A stretch of 60,393 nucleotides of DNA from an uncultured Legionellales bacterium (GTDB lineage Bacteria; Pseudomonadota; Gammaproteobacteria; Eutrophobiales; Eutrophobiaceae), in the NCBI GenBank assembly GCA_913046215.1, contig CAJWRJ010000005.1:1-60393 (forward strand). The letters are read 5' to 3'. The notes beneath the pieces were generated by a model. That model was not told the origin of the DNA, did no database searches, and saw nothing but the letters and a program-made list of their open reading frames with translations. Positions 29,943 to 39,843 of this stretch are shown here, piece by piece. The position numbers were made by a program, and so were the translations under genes. Positions within the stretch are counted from its first letter, which is position 1, and each line of letters begins with the position of its first letter.

Positions 29943-30995
29943 ATGCAGACATTAACCATTCAAAAGCCAGATGACTTTCATCTCCATCTTCGAGATGGCG
30001 CAGCTATGAATAGCATAGTCAATTATAGCGCAGCTCAATTTTCAAGAGCAATTGTTATGCCAAATTTAACACCACCAATAATTAGCGTTGATATGGCGAT
30101 GTCCTACCGAAAGCGTATTTTGGATAGTGTCGACAAGAATTTTAATTTTGAACCCTTAATGACTTTATATTTAACTGATGATACATCACTTTCTGAAATA
30201 GTTAATGTTTCAAGAAATGAACGTGTTAAAGCTATTAAATACTATCCTGCAGGGGCAACAACAAATTCTGAAAATGGAGTAACTGATATTAAAAAGGTTT
30301 ATTCTGTCTTTGAAGCCATGACAAAATATGACATACCTTTATTAATACATGGCGAAGTCAACGATAAAGATGTTGATATTTATGATAGAGAAAAAGTATT
30401 TATTGAAAAATTTTTAATACCACTAGCGAATGATTTTAGCGATTTGAGGATAGTTTTAGAGCACATTTCAACAAGAACGGCTGTTGATTTTATTTTAAGT
30501 GCAAGTAATAAATTGGCAGCAACAATAACTCCTCAACATTTGCTTCTAAATCGAAATGATTTATACAAAGATATTAATAACAAAGATTCTTTTCAGCCAC
30601 ATAATTATTGCGCACCTGTAGTTAAAGATGAAAAAGATCGTTTGGCAGTTTTAAGTGCGGCAATTAGCGGTAATCCAAAATTTTTTTTAGGGACAGATAG
30701 TGCGCCACATGCACTTTCAAAAAAAGAAAGTAATGCTTGTTTATGTCCTGGTGTTTTTTCTGCTTATAACGCATTAGAGCTCTATGTAGAGATTTTTGAT
30801 AAAGAAGACCAATTAGATAAATTTGAGGCATTTGCAAGTTTTTTTGGAGCAGATTTTTATGGGTTAGAACGTAATAGTGATAAAATTACACTAATTAAGA
30901 ATGCAGTGGATATCCCAAACGCATTGCCATATGACAATGATAAAATAGTGCCTATGCAAGCAGGAAAAACCTGTGCTTGGCAACTAAAACGTTAG
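29943..30995 (+). CDS. pyrC: Dihydroorotase
   Basis: Third enzyme of pyrimidine synthesis, closing carbamoyl-aspartate to dihydroorotate. I place the start at ATG 29943 because family members begin a few residues before the DDFHLHLRDG metal-binding motif, giving 350 residues; a longer TTG-initiated frame runs through the promoter. Further zinc-site features are the carboxylated lysine region VKAIKYYPAG near 100, the histidine of LLIHGEV near 138, EHIST near 175 and FLGTDSAPH near 248. It is followed six bases later by rnt. Confidence 0.95.
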   Translation: MQTLTIQKPDDFHLHLRDGAAMNSIVNYSAAQFSRAIVMPNLTPPIISVDMAMSYRKRILDSVDKNFNFEPLMTLYLTDDTSLSEIVNVSRNERVKAIKYYPAGATTNSENGVTDIKKVYSVFEAMTKYDIPLLIHGEVNDKDVDIYDREKVFIEKFLIPLANDFSDLRIVLEHISTRTAVDFILSASNKLAATITPQHLLLNRNDLYKDINNKDSFQPHNYCAPVVKDEKDRLAVLSAAISGNPKFFLGTDSAPHALSKKESNACLCPGVFSAYNALELYVEIFDKEDQLDKFEAFASFFGADFYGLERNSDKITLIKNAVDIPNALPYDNDKIVPMQAGKTCAWQLKR

Positions 30996-31001
30996 CTGAT
31001 T

Positions 31002-31628
31002 ATGAGTGAAACAAATTTAACTATTGCCAATCGTTTTCGTGGTTTCTTTCCTGTAATTGTTGATGTGGAAACAGCCGGGTTTGATCCATTAAAGGATGCT
31101 TTACTAGAGATTGCTGCGGTAACACTCAAGCTTAATGATAAGAATCATTGGTGTATTGATGAAGTTATGTCAAAACATATAAAACCTTTTGATGGGGCTA
31201 ATCTAGATGCGGCATCATTGGAATTTACCGGCATTGACCCCGATCATCCTTTTCGTAAACAAATAGCAGTTACTGAAAGTGAAGCTTTTAATGAAATATT
31301 CAAGGTAATTCGAAAAAAGACAAAAGATAATAAGTGTTCAAGAGCCATATTAGTCGGTCATAATTCTTCATTTGATCTAAGTTTTTTAAATGCTTGTGTT
31401 GAAAGAAATAATATAAAACGCAATCCATTTCATCCTTTTAGTAGTTTCGATACCGCAACACTGGCCGGACTTATTTATGGGCAAACAGTTTTATCAAAAG
31501 CAGCTTTGGCAGCAGGATTAGAGTGGGATGATGAAGAGGCGCACTCAGCAAGATACGATGCTGAACAAACTGCACACTTGTTTTGCAAAATTGTTAATAA
31601 ATGGAATAAGCATTCAGATATTTTTTAA
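31002..31628 (+). CDS. rnt: Ribonuclease T
   Basis: A 3'-to-5' exoribonuclease that trims tRNA and other stable RNA ends. The 208-residue DEDDh nuclease shows all sites: VDVETAG (about 21-27) with the first Asp and Glu, GHNSSFDLSFL near 120, and HSARYDAEQT with the catalytic His and last Asp near 183. It starts with RFRGFFPVIVDVE, as does the Escherichia coli protein. It overlaps the convergent mtaD gene by 15 bases at their 3' ends. Confidence 0.95.
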   Translation: MSETNLTIANRFRGFFPVIVDVETAGFDPLKDALLEIAAVTLKLNDKNHWCIDEVMSKHIKPFDGANLDAASLEFTGIDPDHPFRKQIAVTESEAFNEIFKVIRKKTKDNKCSRAILVGHNSSFDLSFLNACVERNNIKRNPFHPFSSFDTATLAGLIYGQTVLSKAALAAGLEWDDEEAHSARYDAEQTAHLFCKIVNKWNKHSDIF

Positions 31629-32942
31629 TTCGCTATTTTTGATTTCCTTTTCCCAAAGATTTACTTTATTTTTTAGTTCATCCATATTCAATGTTGTTAA
31701 TTCTTTATTTTTGAGTAGTCTTTTACCGGCAACCCAAACATCACTGACTTGTTCACGACCACCTGAGTAAATAATATGTGAAATAGAGTCGTATACAGGC
31801 ATTGTTTCTAGCTTGCCTAAATCTATTGCGACAATGTCCGCTTGTTTTCCTTTTTTTAGAGAACCTATTGATTTATCAAGTCCTAGAGCAACCGCAGCAT
31901 TATATGTTGCCATTTTCAAAGTTGTATATGCATTGCAACTTGTATGATTTCTTGAAACACCTTTAGCAAGTAATGCTGTCGTGCGCATTTCACCAATCAT
32001 ATCAAGGTCATTATTACTGGCAGTGCTATCTGTTCCAATTGAGACATTGATTTTATGATTTAGTAATTTATCAACCGGACAAAAACCACTCGCTAATTTT
32101 AAGTTTGATTCGGGGCAATGTACTATATTGACTTCATATTTTTTCAGCATATCTATTTCTTTGTCATTTAATTGTGTCATATGTACAGCAATCAAACGTG
32201 AACTTAACAGATCGAGTTCTGCTAAACGTTCAAGCGGGCGTTTTCCAAATTCCTTTATACTTTGATTAATTTCATCTTCAGTTTCATGCACATGCATATG
32301 AATAGGAATATCTAATTCCTCAGCGAGGAAAGATATTTTTTTTAATGATTCATTAGATACTGTGTAAGGAGCATGAGGTGCAAATGCAGTCCTAATAAGT
32401 GGATTATGTTTATACTTATCATGAACAGCCTCACCTTTAGTTAAGTACTGCTCGCTGTTATTTGCCCAAGCTGTTGAAAGATTCATGACAATTAAGCCAA
32501 TTACAGCCCGCATTCCCGTATTTACGCAAGCTTCAGCAGTAATATTTGGGAAAAAGTACATATCATTGAAGCACGTTGTTCCGGATCGGAGCATTTCAGC
32601 AATTGCTAGTTTTGTTCCATCCATGACAAATTCAGAGCTAACCCACTTTTTTTCCGCTGGCCAAATGTAATTATTTAGCCAATCCATTAAAGGTAAATCA
32701 TTTGCTAGCCCACGGAATAATGACATGCCAGCATGAGTATGTGAATTAATTAATCCAGGTATAATAGCGTGATTTTTTAAATCTAATTCTTCTTTTGCCG
32801 TATATTTTTTTCTAGCGTCATTAGATTTTAGTATTTCCTTTATCTTATCGTCCTTAATTGCTATCGCATAGTTTTCGTAAACAGTTCCTTCTGGCTCTAA
32901 AGGTATAATCCATCTAGCATGTATTAATGTATCTATGTTCAT
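31614..32942 (-). CDS. mtaD: 5'-methylthioadenosine / S-adenosylhomocysteine deaminase
   Basis: An amidohydrolase of the TRZ/ATZ group that would deaminate methylthioadenosine to methylthioinosine. With the ATG at 32942 it has 442 residues; a TTG three codons upstream is possible. Metal-binding features are NSHTHAGMS near 68 with two zinc histidines, MHVHETEDE near 218 and IGTDSTASNND near 300. It lies beside mtnA and gyrA, as in Pseudomonas. With the methylthioinosine phosphorylase at 50478 it defines the salvage route through methylthioinosine. Activity on S-adenosylhomocysteine is possible in this family. Confidence 0.85.
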   Translation of the reverse strand: MNIDTLIHARWIIPLEPEGTVYENYAIAIKDDKIKEILKSNDARKKYTAKEELDLKNHAIIPGLINSHTHAGMSLFRGLANDLPLMDWLNNYIWPAEKKWVSSEFVMDGTKLAIAEMLRSGTTCFNDMYFFPNITAEACVNTGMRAVIGLIVMNLSTAWANNSEQYLTKGEAVHDKYKHNPLIRTAFAPHAPYTVSNESLKKISFLAEELDIPIHMHVHETEDEINQSIKEFGKRPLERLAELDLLSSRLIAVHMTQLNDKEIDMLKKYEVNIVHCPESNLKLASGFCPVDKLLNHKINVSIGTDSTASNNDLDMIGEMRTTALLAKGVSRNHTSCNAYTTLKMATYNAAVALGLDKSIGSLKKGKQADIVAIDLGKLETMPVYDSISHIIYSGGREQVSDVWVAGKRLLKNKELTTLNMDELKNKVNLWEKEIKNSELKNI

Positions 32943-33006
32943 CTTTGACAAGTATTCCCATTTATTCTTAAATACTATAATAATTCATTAGTGATGATGA
33001 AGGCCA

Positions 33007-34062
33007 TTGAAAAACAAAAAATCTAACCAGCAAATTGAATCATTTTCTGCCGTCAAGTGGGATGCAGGAAATTTAATTCTATTGGATCAAAGAAGATTAC
33101 CAAATGATGTAGTTTACCTCCGATATGACTCTATTTTTGATGTCGCTGCCGCAATAAAAGAAATGGTAGTTCGAGGAGCTCCTGCAATCGGTATAACGGC
33201 TGCATATGCAGTCGTTTTAGCAGCAATTTCGGCATACAAGGATTCCCCTAATTCTTGGCGTCAAAATATTGAGAAAGGTTTACAAGAGCTTGCTGCTGCG
33301 AGACCAACTGCCGTTAATTTAAATTGGGCCATCAAGAAAATGCGAAATGAATTTCATTCTATAGATGGTGATCCGCAAGAAATTTTACTAAAGCTCGCGA
33401 TTAAGATACATAACGACGATATTACAGCAAATCATGAAATGGGGCGTCTGGGTGCTGAATTAATTAATCCAAATAGTGAAGTTATCACTCATTGCAATGC
33501 AGGTGCACTTGCAACTGGTGGATATGGTACAGCTTTGGGAGTAATAAGAGCGGCATATAAAAAAGGTTTACTCAATAAGGTTTATGCTTCTGAAACACGT
33601 CCTTGGTTTCAGGGTGCTAGATTAACAAGTTGGGAGTTAGAGCAAGATGGCATACCTGTAAGTTTATTAATCGACTCGGCTGTATCAGATTTGATGAGAT
33701 CGGAAAATATATCATGGTTAATTGTTGGCTCCGATCGTATTACAGCAAATGGCGACGTTGCAAATAAAATCGGAACATACTCACATGCATTATCAGCTAA
33801 TTATCATAATATCAAAGTGATGGTGGTCGCCCCGGCGTCGACTATCGATATGACAATAAAGTCAGGAAAAAAAATACCAATTGAGAATCGTCCCTCGAAT
33901 GAGATTATGACTTTTGAAACATCTAAAACTGTCGCAAATCAAATTGAAATACTAAATCCCGCTTTTGATATTACCCCGTCATCATTAGTTGATTACATCG
34001 TCACAGAAAAAGGAATTATTCATAAACCAAATGCAGAAAAAATGCACGCAATTTTCGGTTAA
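33007..34062 (+). CDS. mtnA: S-methyl-5-thioribose-1-phosphate isomerase
   Basis: Converts methylthioribose 1-phosphate to methylthioribulose 1-phosphate in methionine salvage. The 351-residue protein is homologous to eIF2B-alpha-type isomerases; it shows VVRGAPAIGITAAYA near 58, a HCNAGALATGGYGTALG segment near 163 with the catalytic cysteine, and VGSDRITANGDVANKIGTY near 245 with the catalytic aspartate. The start is TTG at 33007, preceded by AAGG; no closer in-frame ATG exists before conserved sequence. It is divergent from mtaD. Confidence 0.93.
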   Translation: MKNKKSNQQIESFSAVKWDAGNLILLDQRRLPNDVVYLRYDSIFDVAAAIKEMVVRGAPAIGITAAYAVVLAAISAYKDSPNSWRQNIEKGLQELAAARPTAVNLNWAIKKMRNEFHSIDGDPQEILLKLAIKIHNDDITANHEMGRLGAELINPNSEVITHCNAGALATGGYGTALGVIRAAYKKGLLNKVYASETRPWFQGARLTSWELEQDGIPVSLLIDSAVSDLMRSENISWLIVGSDRITANGDVANKIGTYSHALSANYHNIKVMVVAPASTIDMTIKSGKKIPIENRPSNEIMTFETSKTVANQIEILNPAFDITPSSLVDYIVTEKGIIHKPNAEKMHAIFG

Positions 34063-34121
34063 AGTTATATAAAAATCAGTCGTTTGAAAGTAGAAATTTA
34101 GTAGGGGAAAACTCCATATTG

Positions 34122-34130
34122 TGTTAAAAT
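34122..34130 (+). promoter_or_regulatory. Candidate extended -10 element for gyrA
   Basis: TGTTAAAAT fits an extended -10 (TG, one base, then TAAAAT) about 57 bases upstream of the gyrA ATG. I see no good -35 at the usual distance. Pattern only. Confidence 0.3.
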
Positions 34131-34187
34131 TTTCTCTTTAAAATTACTAAAAAATAAAGGATTTATTTACCTCATATTTGGATATTT

Positions 34188-36731
34188 ATGTCTCAACCTG
34201 ATCTCGCAAAAACATCCTCACCAGTCATCATAGAAGAAGAAATGCGAAAGTCCTACATGGAATACGCAATGAGCGTTATTGTAGGTCGTGCTCTACCTGA
34301 TGTACGCGATGGCCTTAAACCAGTTCATCGTAGAGTGCTATTTGCTATGAAAGAGATGGGCAATGATTGGAATAAAGCCTATAAAAAATCAGCACGAGTT
34401 GTTGGTGACGTCATTGGAAAATATCACCCTCATGGCGATACTGCTGTATATGATACTATTGTGAGAATGGCGCAACCATTTTCTCTGCGTTATATGCTTG
34501 TTGATGGACAAGGTAATTTTGGTTCTATAGATGGTGATGCACCAGCTGCAATGAGATATACCGAAGTTAGAATGTCGCGTGTCGCACATGAAATTCTAGA
34601 AGATATAGATAAAGACACGGTAGAATTTTCTCCAAATTACGATGGCTCAGAACACGAACCTGTCGTACTACCAACACGAATACCCAATTTACTTATCAAT
34701 GGTTCAAGTGGTATCGCTGTTGGTATGGCAACAAATATTCCCCCACACAACTTAACGGAAGTTATTAATGGGTGTCTCGCATTAATCAAATCACCAGAAA
34801 TTAGTATAAAAGATTTAATGCAATATATTCCAGGTCCTGATTTTCCAACTGCAGGAATAATTAATGGCTCATCGGGAATCAAAGATGCTTATGAAACTGG
34901 GCGCGGTAGAATCGAAGTTCGTGCCAAAAGTAAAATTGAAGAAAGCGACTCTGGAGATAAAATTATTATAAGCGAACTTCCTTATCAAGTTAATAAAGCA
35001 CGCTTATTAGAAAAAATAGCCGAATTAGTTAAAGAAAAGAAAGTAAGTGGTATACGCGAGCTTCGCGATGAATCAGATAGAGATGGGATGCGAGTTGTAG
35101 TTGAACTGCGCCGAGGGGAGGTAGCAAAAGTAATTTTAAACAATTTGTATAAAATGACTCAAATGCAATCAGCTTTTAGTGTTAATACTGTCGCATTAGT
35201 TGATAGTAAGCCTCAGGCAAATTTAAATTTGAAACAACTTCTCGAGCATTTTATTAAACATCGCAGAGAAATTGTTACTAAAAGAACTATCTTTGAATTA
35301 CGTAAGGCAAGAACACGCGCACATATATTAGAAGGACTAGCAGTCGCGCTAGCAAATATTGATCCTGTTATTAAGTTGATAAAAAAATCCATTAATCCAG
35401 CAGAGGCAAAAGCAGAACTCCTTAAAGTGGTTTGGAAATCAGATATTGTTGTTGAGATGACAGAAGATGCAGGTTCAGAAATATCTAGACCTGATAATCT
35501 AAGAGATGAATTTGGTATTCATAAAGATGGCTATCATTTATCTCCTGAACAGGCACAAGCAATTTTAGAGTTACGTTTACAAAAATTAACAGGTCTTGAA
35601 AAAGATAAAATACTTAAAGAATATAAAGAATTATTAGAAAGAATTATTGATCTGCTCGATATTTTGTCTAGACCAGACAGATTAATGAAAGTTATTCATG
35701 ATGAATTAAAAGATGTACAAGAGCGCTATGGAGATGAACGTAGAACAAAGATTGAAAGCAATCAAAAAGATTTAAGTATGGAGGATTTGATAACAGAAGA
35801 GGATGTTGTTGTAACATTGTCTCATGCAGGTTACGTAAAATCACAGCAAATTAGTGTTTATAAGTCACAACGTCGAGGTGGAAGAGGGAAGACCGCAACT
35901 TCAGTTAAGGATGAGGATTTCATAGATAAGTTATTTATTGCGAGCACACACGACACACTGCTATGTTTTTCAAGTAGAGGTAAACTTTACTGGCTAAAAG
36001 TATATGAATTACCGCAAGCAAGTCGCACCGCACGCGGTAAACCAATTATTAATTTATTACCTTTAGAAGAAGGCGAACAAATTAATGCAGTATTAGCAAT
36101 AAGAGATTATGTTGAAGACAAATTTGTATTTATGGCAACTGCAGATGGAACTGTTAAAAAAACGTCACTGATTGAATTTTCACGACCAAGACCTAGCGGT
36201 ATAAGAGCAATTGAATTAGTCGATGGGAATAAACTTATTGGCGTTGAGCTTACCGATGGTAAGCACGACATTATGTTATTTAGCGATGCTGGAAAAGTTG
36301 TTAGATTTCCTGAGTCCCATGTACGCTCTATGGGGAGAACCGCTAAGGGTGTGCGTGGTATTCGTTTGAATAAGTCTCAGAAAGCTATTTCATTAATCAT
36401 TATAGAGGGAAAACAATTTTCTATATTAACCGCTACCAAGAATGGCTATGGTAAACGGACGAAAATTGTAGATTTCCCACAAAAATCAAGGGGTGGCGTT
36501 GGAGTGATATCTATACAAGTTACAAAAAGAAATGGCCCTGTAGTTAGTGCAGTTGCAGTCGAAAATGATGATGAAATAATGCTTATAAGCGATCAAGGCA
36601 CGTTAATTAGAACACCAGTAAAAGATATTTCAATATTTGGCCGTAATACCCAGGGCGTTAGATTGGTAAATCTAAGTGAACTGGAACAATTAGTTGGTAT
36701 CGAACGTATTATCGAATATGGTGACAGTTGA
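34188..36731 (+). CDS. gyrA: DNA gyrase subunit A
   Basis: Cuts and rejoins DNA in the gyrase A2B2 tetramer that introduces negative supercoils. The 847-residue protein has the breakage-reunion domain with the active-site tyrosine Y124 in RYTEVRM and a C-terminal beta-pinwheel containing the gyrase box QRRGGRGK near 562. In the quinolone region the residue matching Escherichia coli Ser83 is Thr (T85 in HGDTAVYD) and the Asp87 equivalent is retained (D89). It ends nine bases before pheA; serC, which often sits between them, is absent. Confidence 0.98.
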   Translation: MSQPDLAKTSSPVIIEEEMRKSYMEYAMSVIVGRALPDVRDGLKPVHRRVLFAMKEMGNDWNKAYKKSARVVGDVIGKYHPHGDTAVYDTIVRMAQPFSLRYMLVDGQGNFGSIDGDAPAAMRYTEVRMSRVAHEILEDIDKDTVEFSPNYDGSEHEPVVLPTRIPNLLINGSSGIAVGMATNIPPHNLTEVINGCLALIKSPEISIKDLMQYIPGPDFPTAGIINGSSGIKDAYETGRGRIEVRAKSKIEESDSGDKIIISELPYQVNKARLLEKIAELVKEKKVSGIRELRDESDRDGMRVVVELRRGEVAKVILNNLYKMTQMQSAFSVNTVALVDSKPQANLNLKQLLEHFIKHRREIVTKRTIFELRKARTRAHILEGLAVALANIDPVIKLIKKSINPAEAKAELLKVVWKSDIVVEMTEDAGSEISRPDNLRDEFGIHKDGYHLSPEQAQAILELRLQKLTGLEKDKILKEYKELLERIIDLLDILSRPDRLMKVIHDELKDVQERYGDERRTKIESNQKDLSMEDLITEEDVVVTLSHAGYVKSQQISVYKSQRRGGRGKTATSVKDEDFIDKLFIASTHDTLLCFSSRGKLYWLKVYELPQASRTARGKPIINLLPLEEGEQINAVLAIRDYVEDKFVFMATADGTVKKTSLIEFSRPRPSGIRAIELVDGNKLIGVELTDGKHDIMLFSDAGKVVRFPESHVRSMGRTAKGVRGIRLNKSQKAISLIIIEGKQFSILTATKNGYGKRTKIVDFPQKSRGGVGVISIQVTKRNGPVVSAVAVENDDEIMLISDQGTLIRTPVKDISIFGRNTQGVRLVNLSELEQLVGIERIIEYGDS

Positions 36732-36739
36732 GGCTTACT

Positions 36740-37825
36740 ATGAGTAAAGCAAAAAAACTCGAAGAATTACGAGAGAAAATTGACTCTTTAGATAAAGATA
36801 TACTAGAGATTATAAGTGAGCGTGGACAAATAGCTCAAGAAATTGCGAAGGTTAAAACTGATTCTTCAGAGCCTCATAATTTTTATCGTCCTGAACGTGA
36901 AGCGCAGATCTTACGAAAAATAATTGAAAATAATAAGGGCCCGCTTTCAGAAGAGGAGATGGTTAGGTTGTTTAGAGAAATTATGTCGGCATGTTTAGCT
37001 TTAGAGCAAGTTTTGGATATTGCTTATTTGGGTCCAGAGGGAACATTTACACAAACCGCAGCATTAAAGCATTTTGGCAGTTCGGTTAACACTTCAGCGT
37101 TTGGCACTATCGATCAGGTGTTTAGAGAGGTTGAATCAAATGCCTCGCATTATGGCGTAGTTCCAATTGAAAACTCGATTGAAGGTATTGTTAATCACAC
37201 ACTTGATATGCTGAACCACTCTAGCTTAATGGTTTGCGGTGAGGTGGAATTAAGAATTCATCACCATTTATTAAGCAAGAATGAAACTATCGATGAAATA
37301 AAGAAAGTTTATTCTCATCAACAATCTTTAGCACAATGTCGTGGTTGGTTGGACACTTACTTACCCAAGGCTGAGCGTATATCCGTTACTAGTAATGGAG
37401 AAGCTGCAAATATTAGCAGTACTAAAAGTAATGTAGCTGCTATTGCGAGTGATTCGGCAGGCAAGTTGTACGAATTAAAAAAGCTCGCGACTAACATAGA
37501 AGACGAATCTGATAATACAACACGTTTCTTAGTGATTGGTAAAGCGCCATGCCCAAAATCTGGGAATGATAAAACTTCTTTAATTTTTTCTGCCGCTAAT
37601 AGGCCTGGCGCATTACACAAAATGCTTGGGTGCTTTGCTAAAAATAGCGTAAGTATGACACGCATTGAATCTAGGCCATCTAGACGCGAAATGTGGGATT
37701 ATGTTTTTTTTGTTGATATCGAGGGGCATGCTGATGATGATTCAGTTAAGAAGGCGCTTAGCGAACTAGAAGAGCACGCAGCAATGGTTAGATTATTGGG
37801 CTCATATCCAAGAGCTGTGTTATAG
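36740..37825 (+). CDS. pheA: Chorismate mutase / prephenate dehydratase (P-protein)
   Basis: A two-domain enzyme for phenylalanine synthesis. Residues 1-90 form an AroQ-type chorismate mutase (LREKIDSLDKDILEII opening). The dehydratase follows, with the GPEGTFTQ entry motif near 98 and TTRFLVIG near 265. An ACT regulatory domain ends the protein (about 280-361) with the ESRPSRR feedback motif. I start at ATG 36740, which has GAGG six bases upstream; a TTG overlapping the gyrA stop would add four residues. It starts the pheA-hisC-tyrA-aroA-cmk aromatic run. Confidence 0.96.
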   Translation: MSKAKKLEELREKIDSLDKDILEIISERGQIAQEIAKVKTDSSEPHNFYRPEREAQILRKIIENNKGPLSEEEMVRLFREIMSACLALEQVLDIAYLGPEGTFTQTAALKHFGSSVNTSAFGTIDQVFREVESNASHYGVVPIENSIEGIVNHTLDMLNHSSLMVCGEVELRIHHHLLSKNETIDEIKKVYSHQQSLAQCRGWLDTYLPKAERISVTSNGEAANISSTKSNVAAIASDSAGKLYELKKLATNIEDESDNTTRFLVIGKAPCPKSGNDKTSLIFSAANRPGALHKMLGCFAKNSVSMTRIESRPSRREMWDYVFFVDIEGHADDDSVKKALSELEEHAAMVRLLGSYPRAVL

Positions 37826-37833
37826 GGTTTATC

Positions 37834-38937
37834 ATGTCCTGTGATTTGTTTTCGTTAGCTACATCTGGTGTTTCGGGGCTTACCCCATATCGTCCTGGAA
37901 AATCAATTGAGCAATTACAAAGAGAGATGAATTTAGATGAAGTCGTAAAGCTTGCATCTAATGAAAATCCACTAGGACCTAGTCAGATTGTTCTAGATGC
38001 AATTAGCGCAACAAAAGATTTGTCTCGTTATCCAGATGGAGACGGTTTTAACCTAAAGAAAAGATTAGCTAAAAAACATAATCTTAAAGTTGAAAATATT
38101 ACATTAGGCAATGGTTCCAATGATATTCTAGAGATGGTAACACGTGCTTTTGTTACAACTAATCACGAAGTAATTTATTCCCAACATTCTTTTGCAGTAT
38201 ATCCACTAGTCACACAAGCTGTGGGTGCTAAGCATGGGGTAATTCCAGCAAATGGTTGGGGGCATGATTTAGATGCAATGCTAAGTTCTGTTAATAATAA
38301 AACAAGACTCATATTTATTGCGAACCCAAACAATCCAACTGGCACTTGGGTTGATAGTAATAATCTTAGAAATTTACTTGAAAAAATTCCGGATAATATA
38401 ATTGTTTTAGTTGATGAAGCATATTTTGAGTATGCTAGAACTGAAGAGAAGTATCCAGATTGTAGTCAATGGGTAAATGATTTTGATAATTTGATCGTTA
38501 CTCGAACCTTTTCAAAAGCATATGGTTTGGCAGCACTAAGAATTGGATATTCATTATCTCATCCGGATATAGCGAATCTTTTAAATAGAGTAAGACAGCC
38601 ATTCAATAATAATTCACTTGCCTTAATTGCTGCTGAAGTTGCATTACAAGATACGCAATATATAAGAAAAAGTATTGAATTAAACAGCGATGAAATGAAT
38701 AAATTAATCCAAGCTTTTGACAATATGGGGTTGGAATACATTCCCTCAAAAGCTAATTTTATATGTGTAGATTTTAAACAACCATCATTAGAAATTTATC
38801 AAAATTTGCTTAAAGCTGGTGTTATTGTTAGGCCTATTAGTGATTATGGTATGCCAAATCATTTACGGATTAGTATTGGATTGGAGCACGAAAATGAAAA
38901 GTTTATTAATGAATTAGATAAAATAATAGCGAAGTAG
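37834..38937 (+). CDS. hisC: Histidinol-phosphate / aromatic aminotransferase
   Basis: A fold-type-I PLP aminotransferase of 367 residues. The NENPLGPS motif near 48, the NPNNPTGT motif near 168 and the PLP lysine in RTFSKAYGLAALRIGY near 226 are all present. In this position (after pheA, before tyrA) Pseudomonas carries hisC2, thought to serve aromatic amino acid synthesis. Here it may act on histidinol phosphate, on phenylpyruvate and hydroxyphenylpyruvate, or both; sequence alone does not decide. Confidence 0.93.
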   Translation: MSCDLFSLATSGVSGLTPYRPGKSIEQLQREMNLDEVVKLASNENPLGPSQIVLDAISATKDLSRYPDGDGFNLKKRLAKKHNLKVENITLGNGSNDILEMVTRAFVTTNHEVIYSQHSFAVYPLVTQAVGAKHGVIPANGWGHDLDAMLSSVNNKTRLIFIANPNNPTGTWVDSNNLRNLLEKIPDNIIVLVDEAYFEYARTEEKYPDCSQWVNDFDNLIVTRTFSKAYGLAALRIGYSLSHPDIANLLNRVRQPFNNNSLALIAAEVALQDTQYIRKSIELNSDEMNKLIQAFDNMGLEYIPSKANFICVDFKQPSLEIYQNLLKAGVIVRPISDYGMPNHLRISIGLEHENEKFINELDKIIAK

Positions 38938-38943
38938 AAAGTA

Positions 38944-39822
38944 ATGCTTATTAGACATTTATCAATAATTGGAGTGGGCCTTATTGGCGGTTCGCTTGCA
39001 CGTGCGTTAAAAAAAGCGAAGCTTGTTGAGCATGTAACTGGCTGTAATCGTTCTGAGGATACAATGAAAAGAGCCCTTAAATTGGGCGTTATTGATGATT
39101 ATTCAAAAAATATTTCACAAGCAGTAAAAGGCGCTGATGTTGTTGTTATCGGGACGCCTCTGTCTGTATCCGAAAAAATATTGCCGAATATTGCTGAAAG
39201 CGTATCAACTAAGACTATCATAACTGATGTAGGTAGTGTTAAAGGAGGTATCGTTAATGCCGCTAGAGAGTCTCTAGCCAATAAATTTTGTAATTTCGTA
39301 CCTGGACATCCAATAGCCGGAACTGAAAAAAATGGAGTAGAATATTCATTCGAAGATTTATTTGTTAACCATCGTGTCATTCTCACGCCTTTAAAAGAGA
39401 CATCGCCAGATGCATATAAACTTATTTCCGAAATGTGGGAATCAGTAGGCGCAGAGGTTATTGACTTAGATGTTCAGTATCACGATGAAGTGCTAGCTGC
39501 AACAAGTCATTTGCCACATATGCTCGCTTATGCTTTAGTCGATTGCTTAGCTGGAATGCAAGAGAGAGATGAAATTTTTAAATATGCGGCTGGTGGTTTT
39601 GCTGATTTTACTCGAATTGCATCCAGTAATCCTGAAATGTGGCATGATATTTGTTTTTCAAATCGTGATGCATTAGTTCAAACATTAAATATATTTTCAG
39701 AACATATTGATCAATTAAAGGTAGCGATTAATAAATCTAATAGTAATGAGCTTTTAAAAATATTTAGACGCGCAAAAGAAGCAAGAGATAAATTTAATAA
39801 AGAAGAAAATGATAAAATATAA
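38944..39822 (+). CDS. tyrA: Prephenate dehydrogenase
   Basis: A 292-residue NAD(P)-dependent enzyme converting prephenate to hydroxyphenylpyruvate for tyrosine. GVGLIGGSLARALK (10-23) is the nucleotide site; FVPGHPIAGTEKNG near 119 carries the substrate-site histidine, and ATSHLPHMLAYAL near 190 is another conserved region. It is a free-standing protein: in Pseudomonas it is fused to AroA, whereas here a 21-base spacer separates the two genes. No ACT domain is attached. Confidence 0.94.
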   Translation: MLIRHLSIIGVGLIGGSLARALKKAKLVEHVTGCNRSEDTMKRALKLGVIDDYSKNISQAVKGADVVVIGTPLSVSEKILPNIAESVSTKTIITDVGSVKGGIVNAARESLANKFCNFVPGHPIAGTEKNGVEYSFEDLFVNHRVILTPLKETSPDAYKLISEMWESVGAEVIDLDVQYHDEVLAATSHLPHMLAYALVDCLAGMQERDEIFKYAAGGFADFTRIASSNPEMWHDICFSNRDALVQTLNIFSEHIDQLKVAINKSNSNELLKIFRRAKEARDKFNKEENDKI

Positions 39823-39843
39823 TCTCCCGATAAATTTAATATA

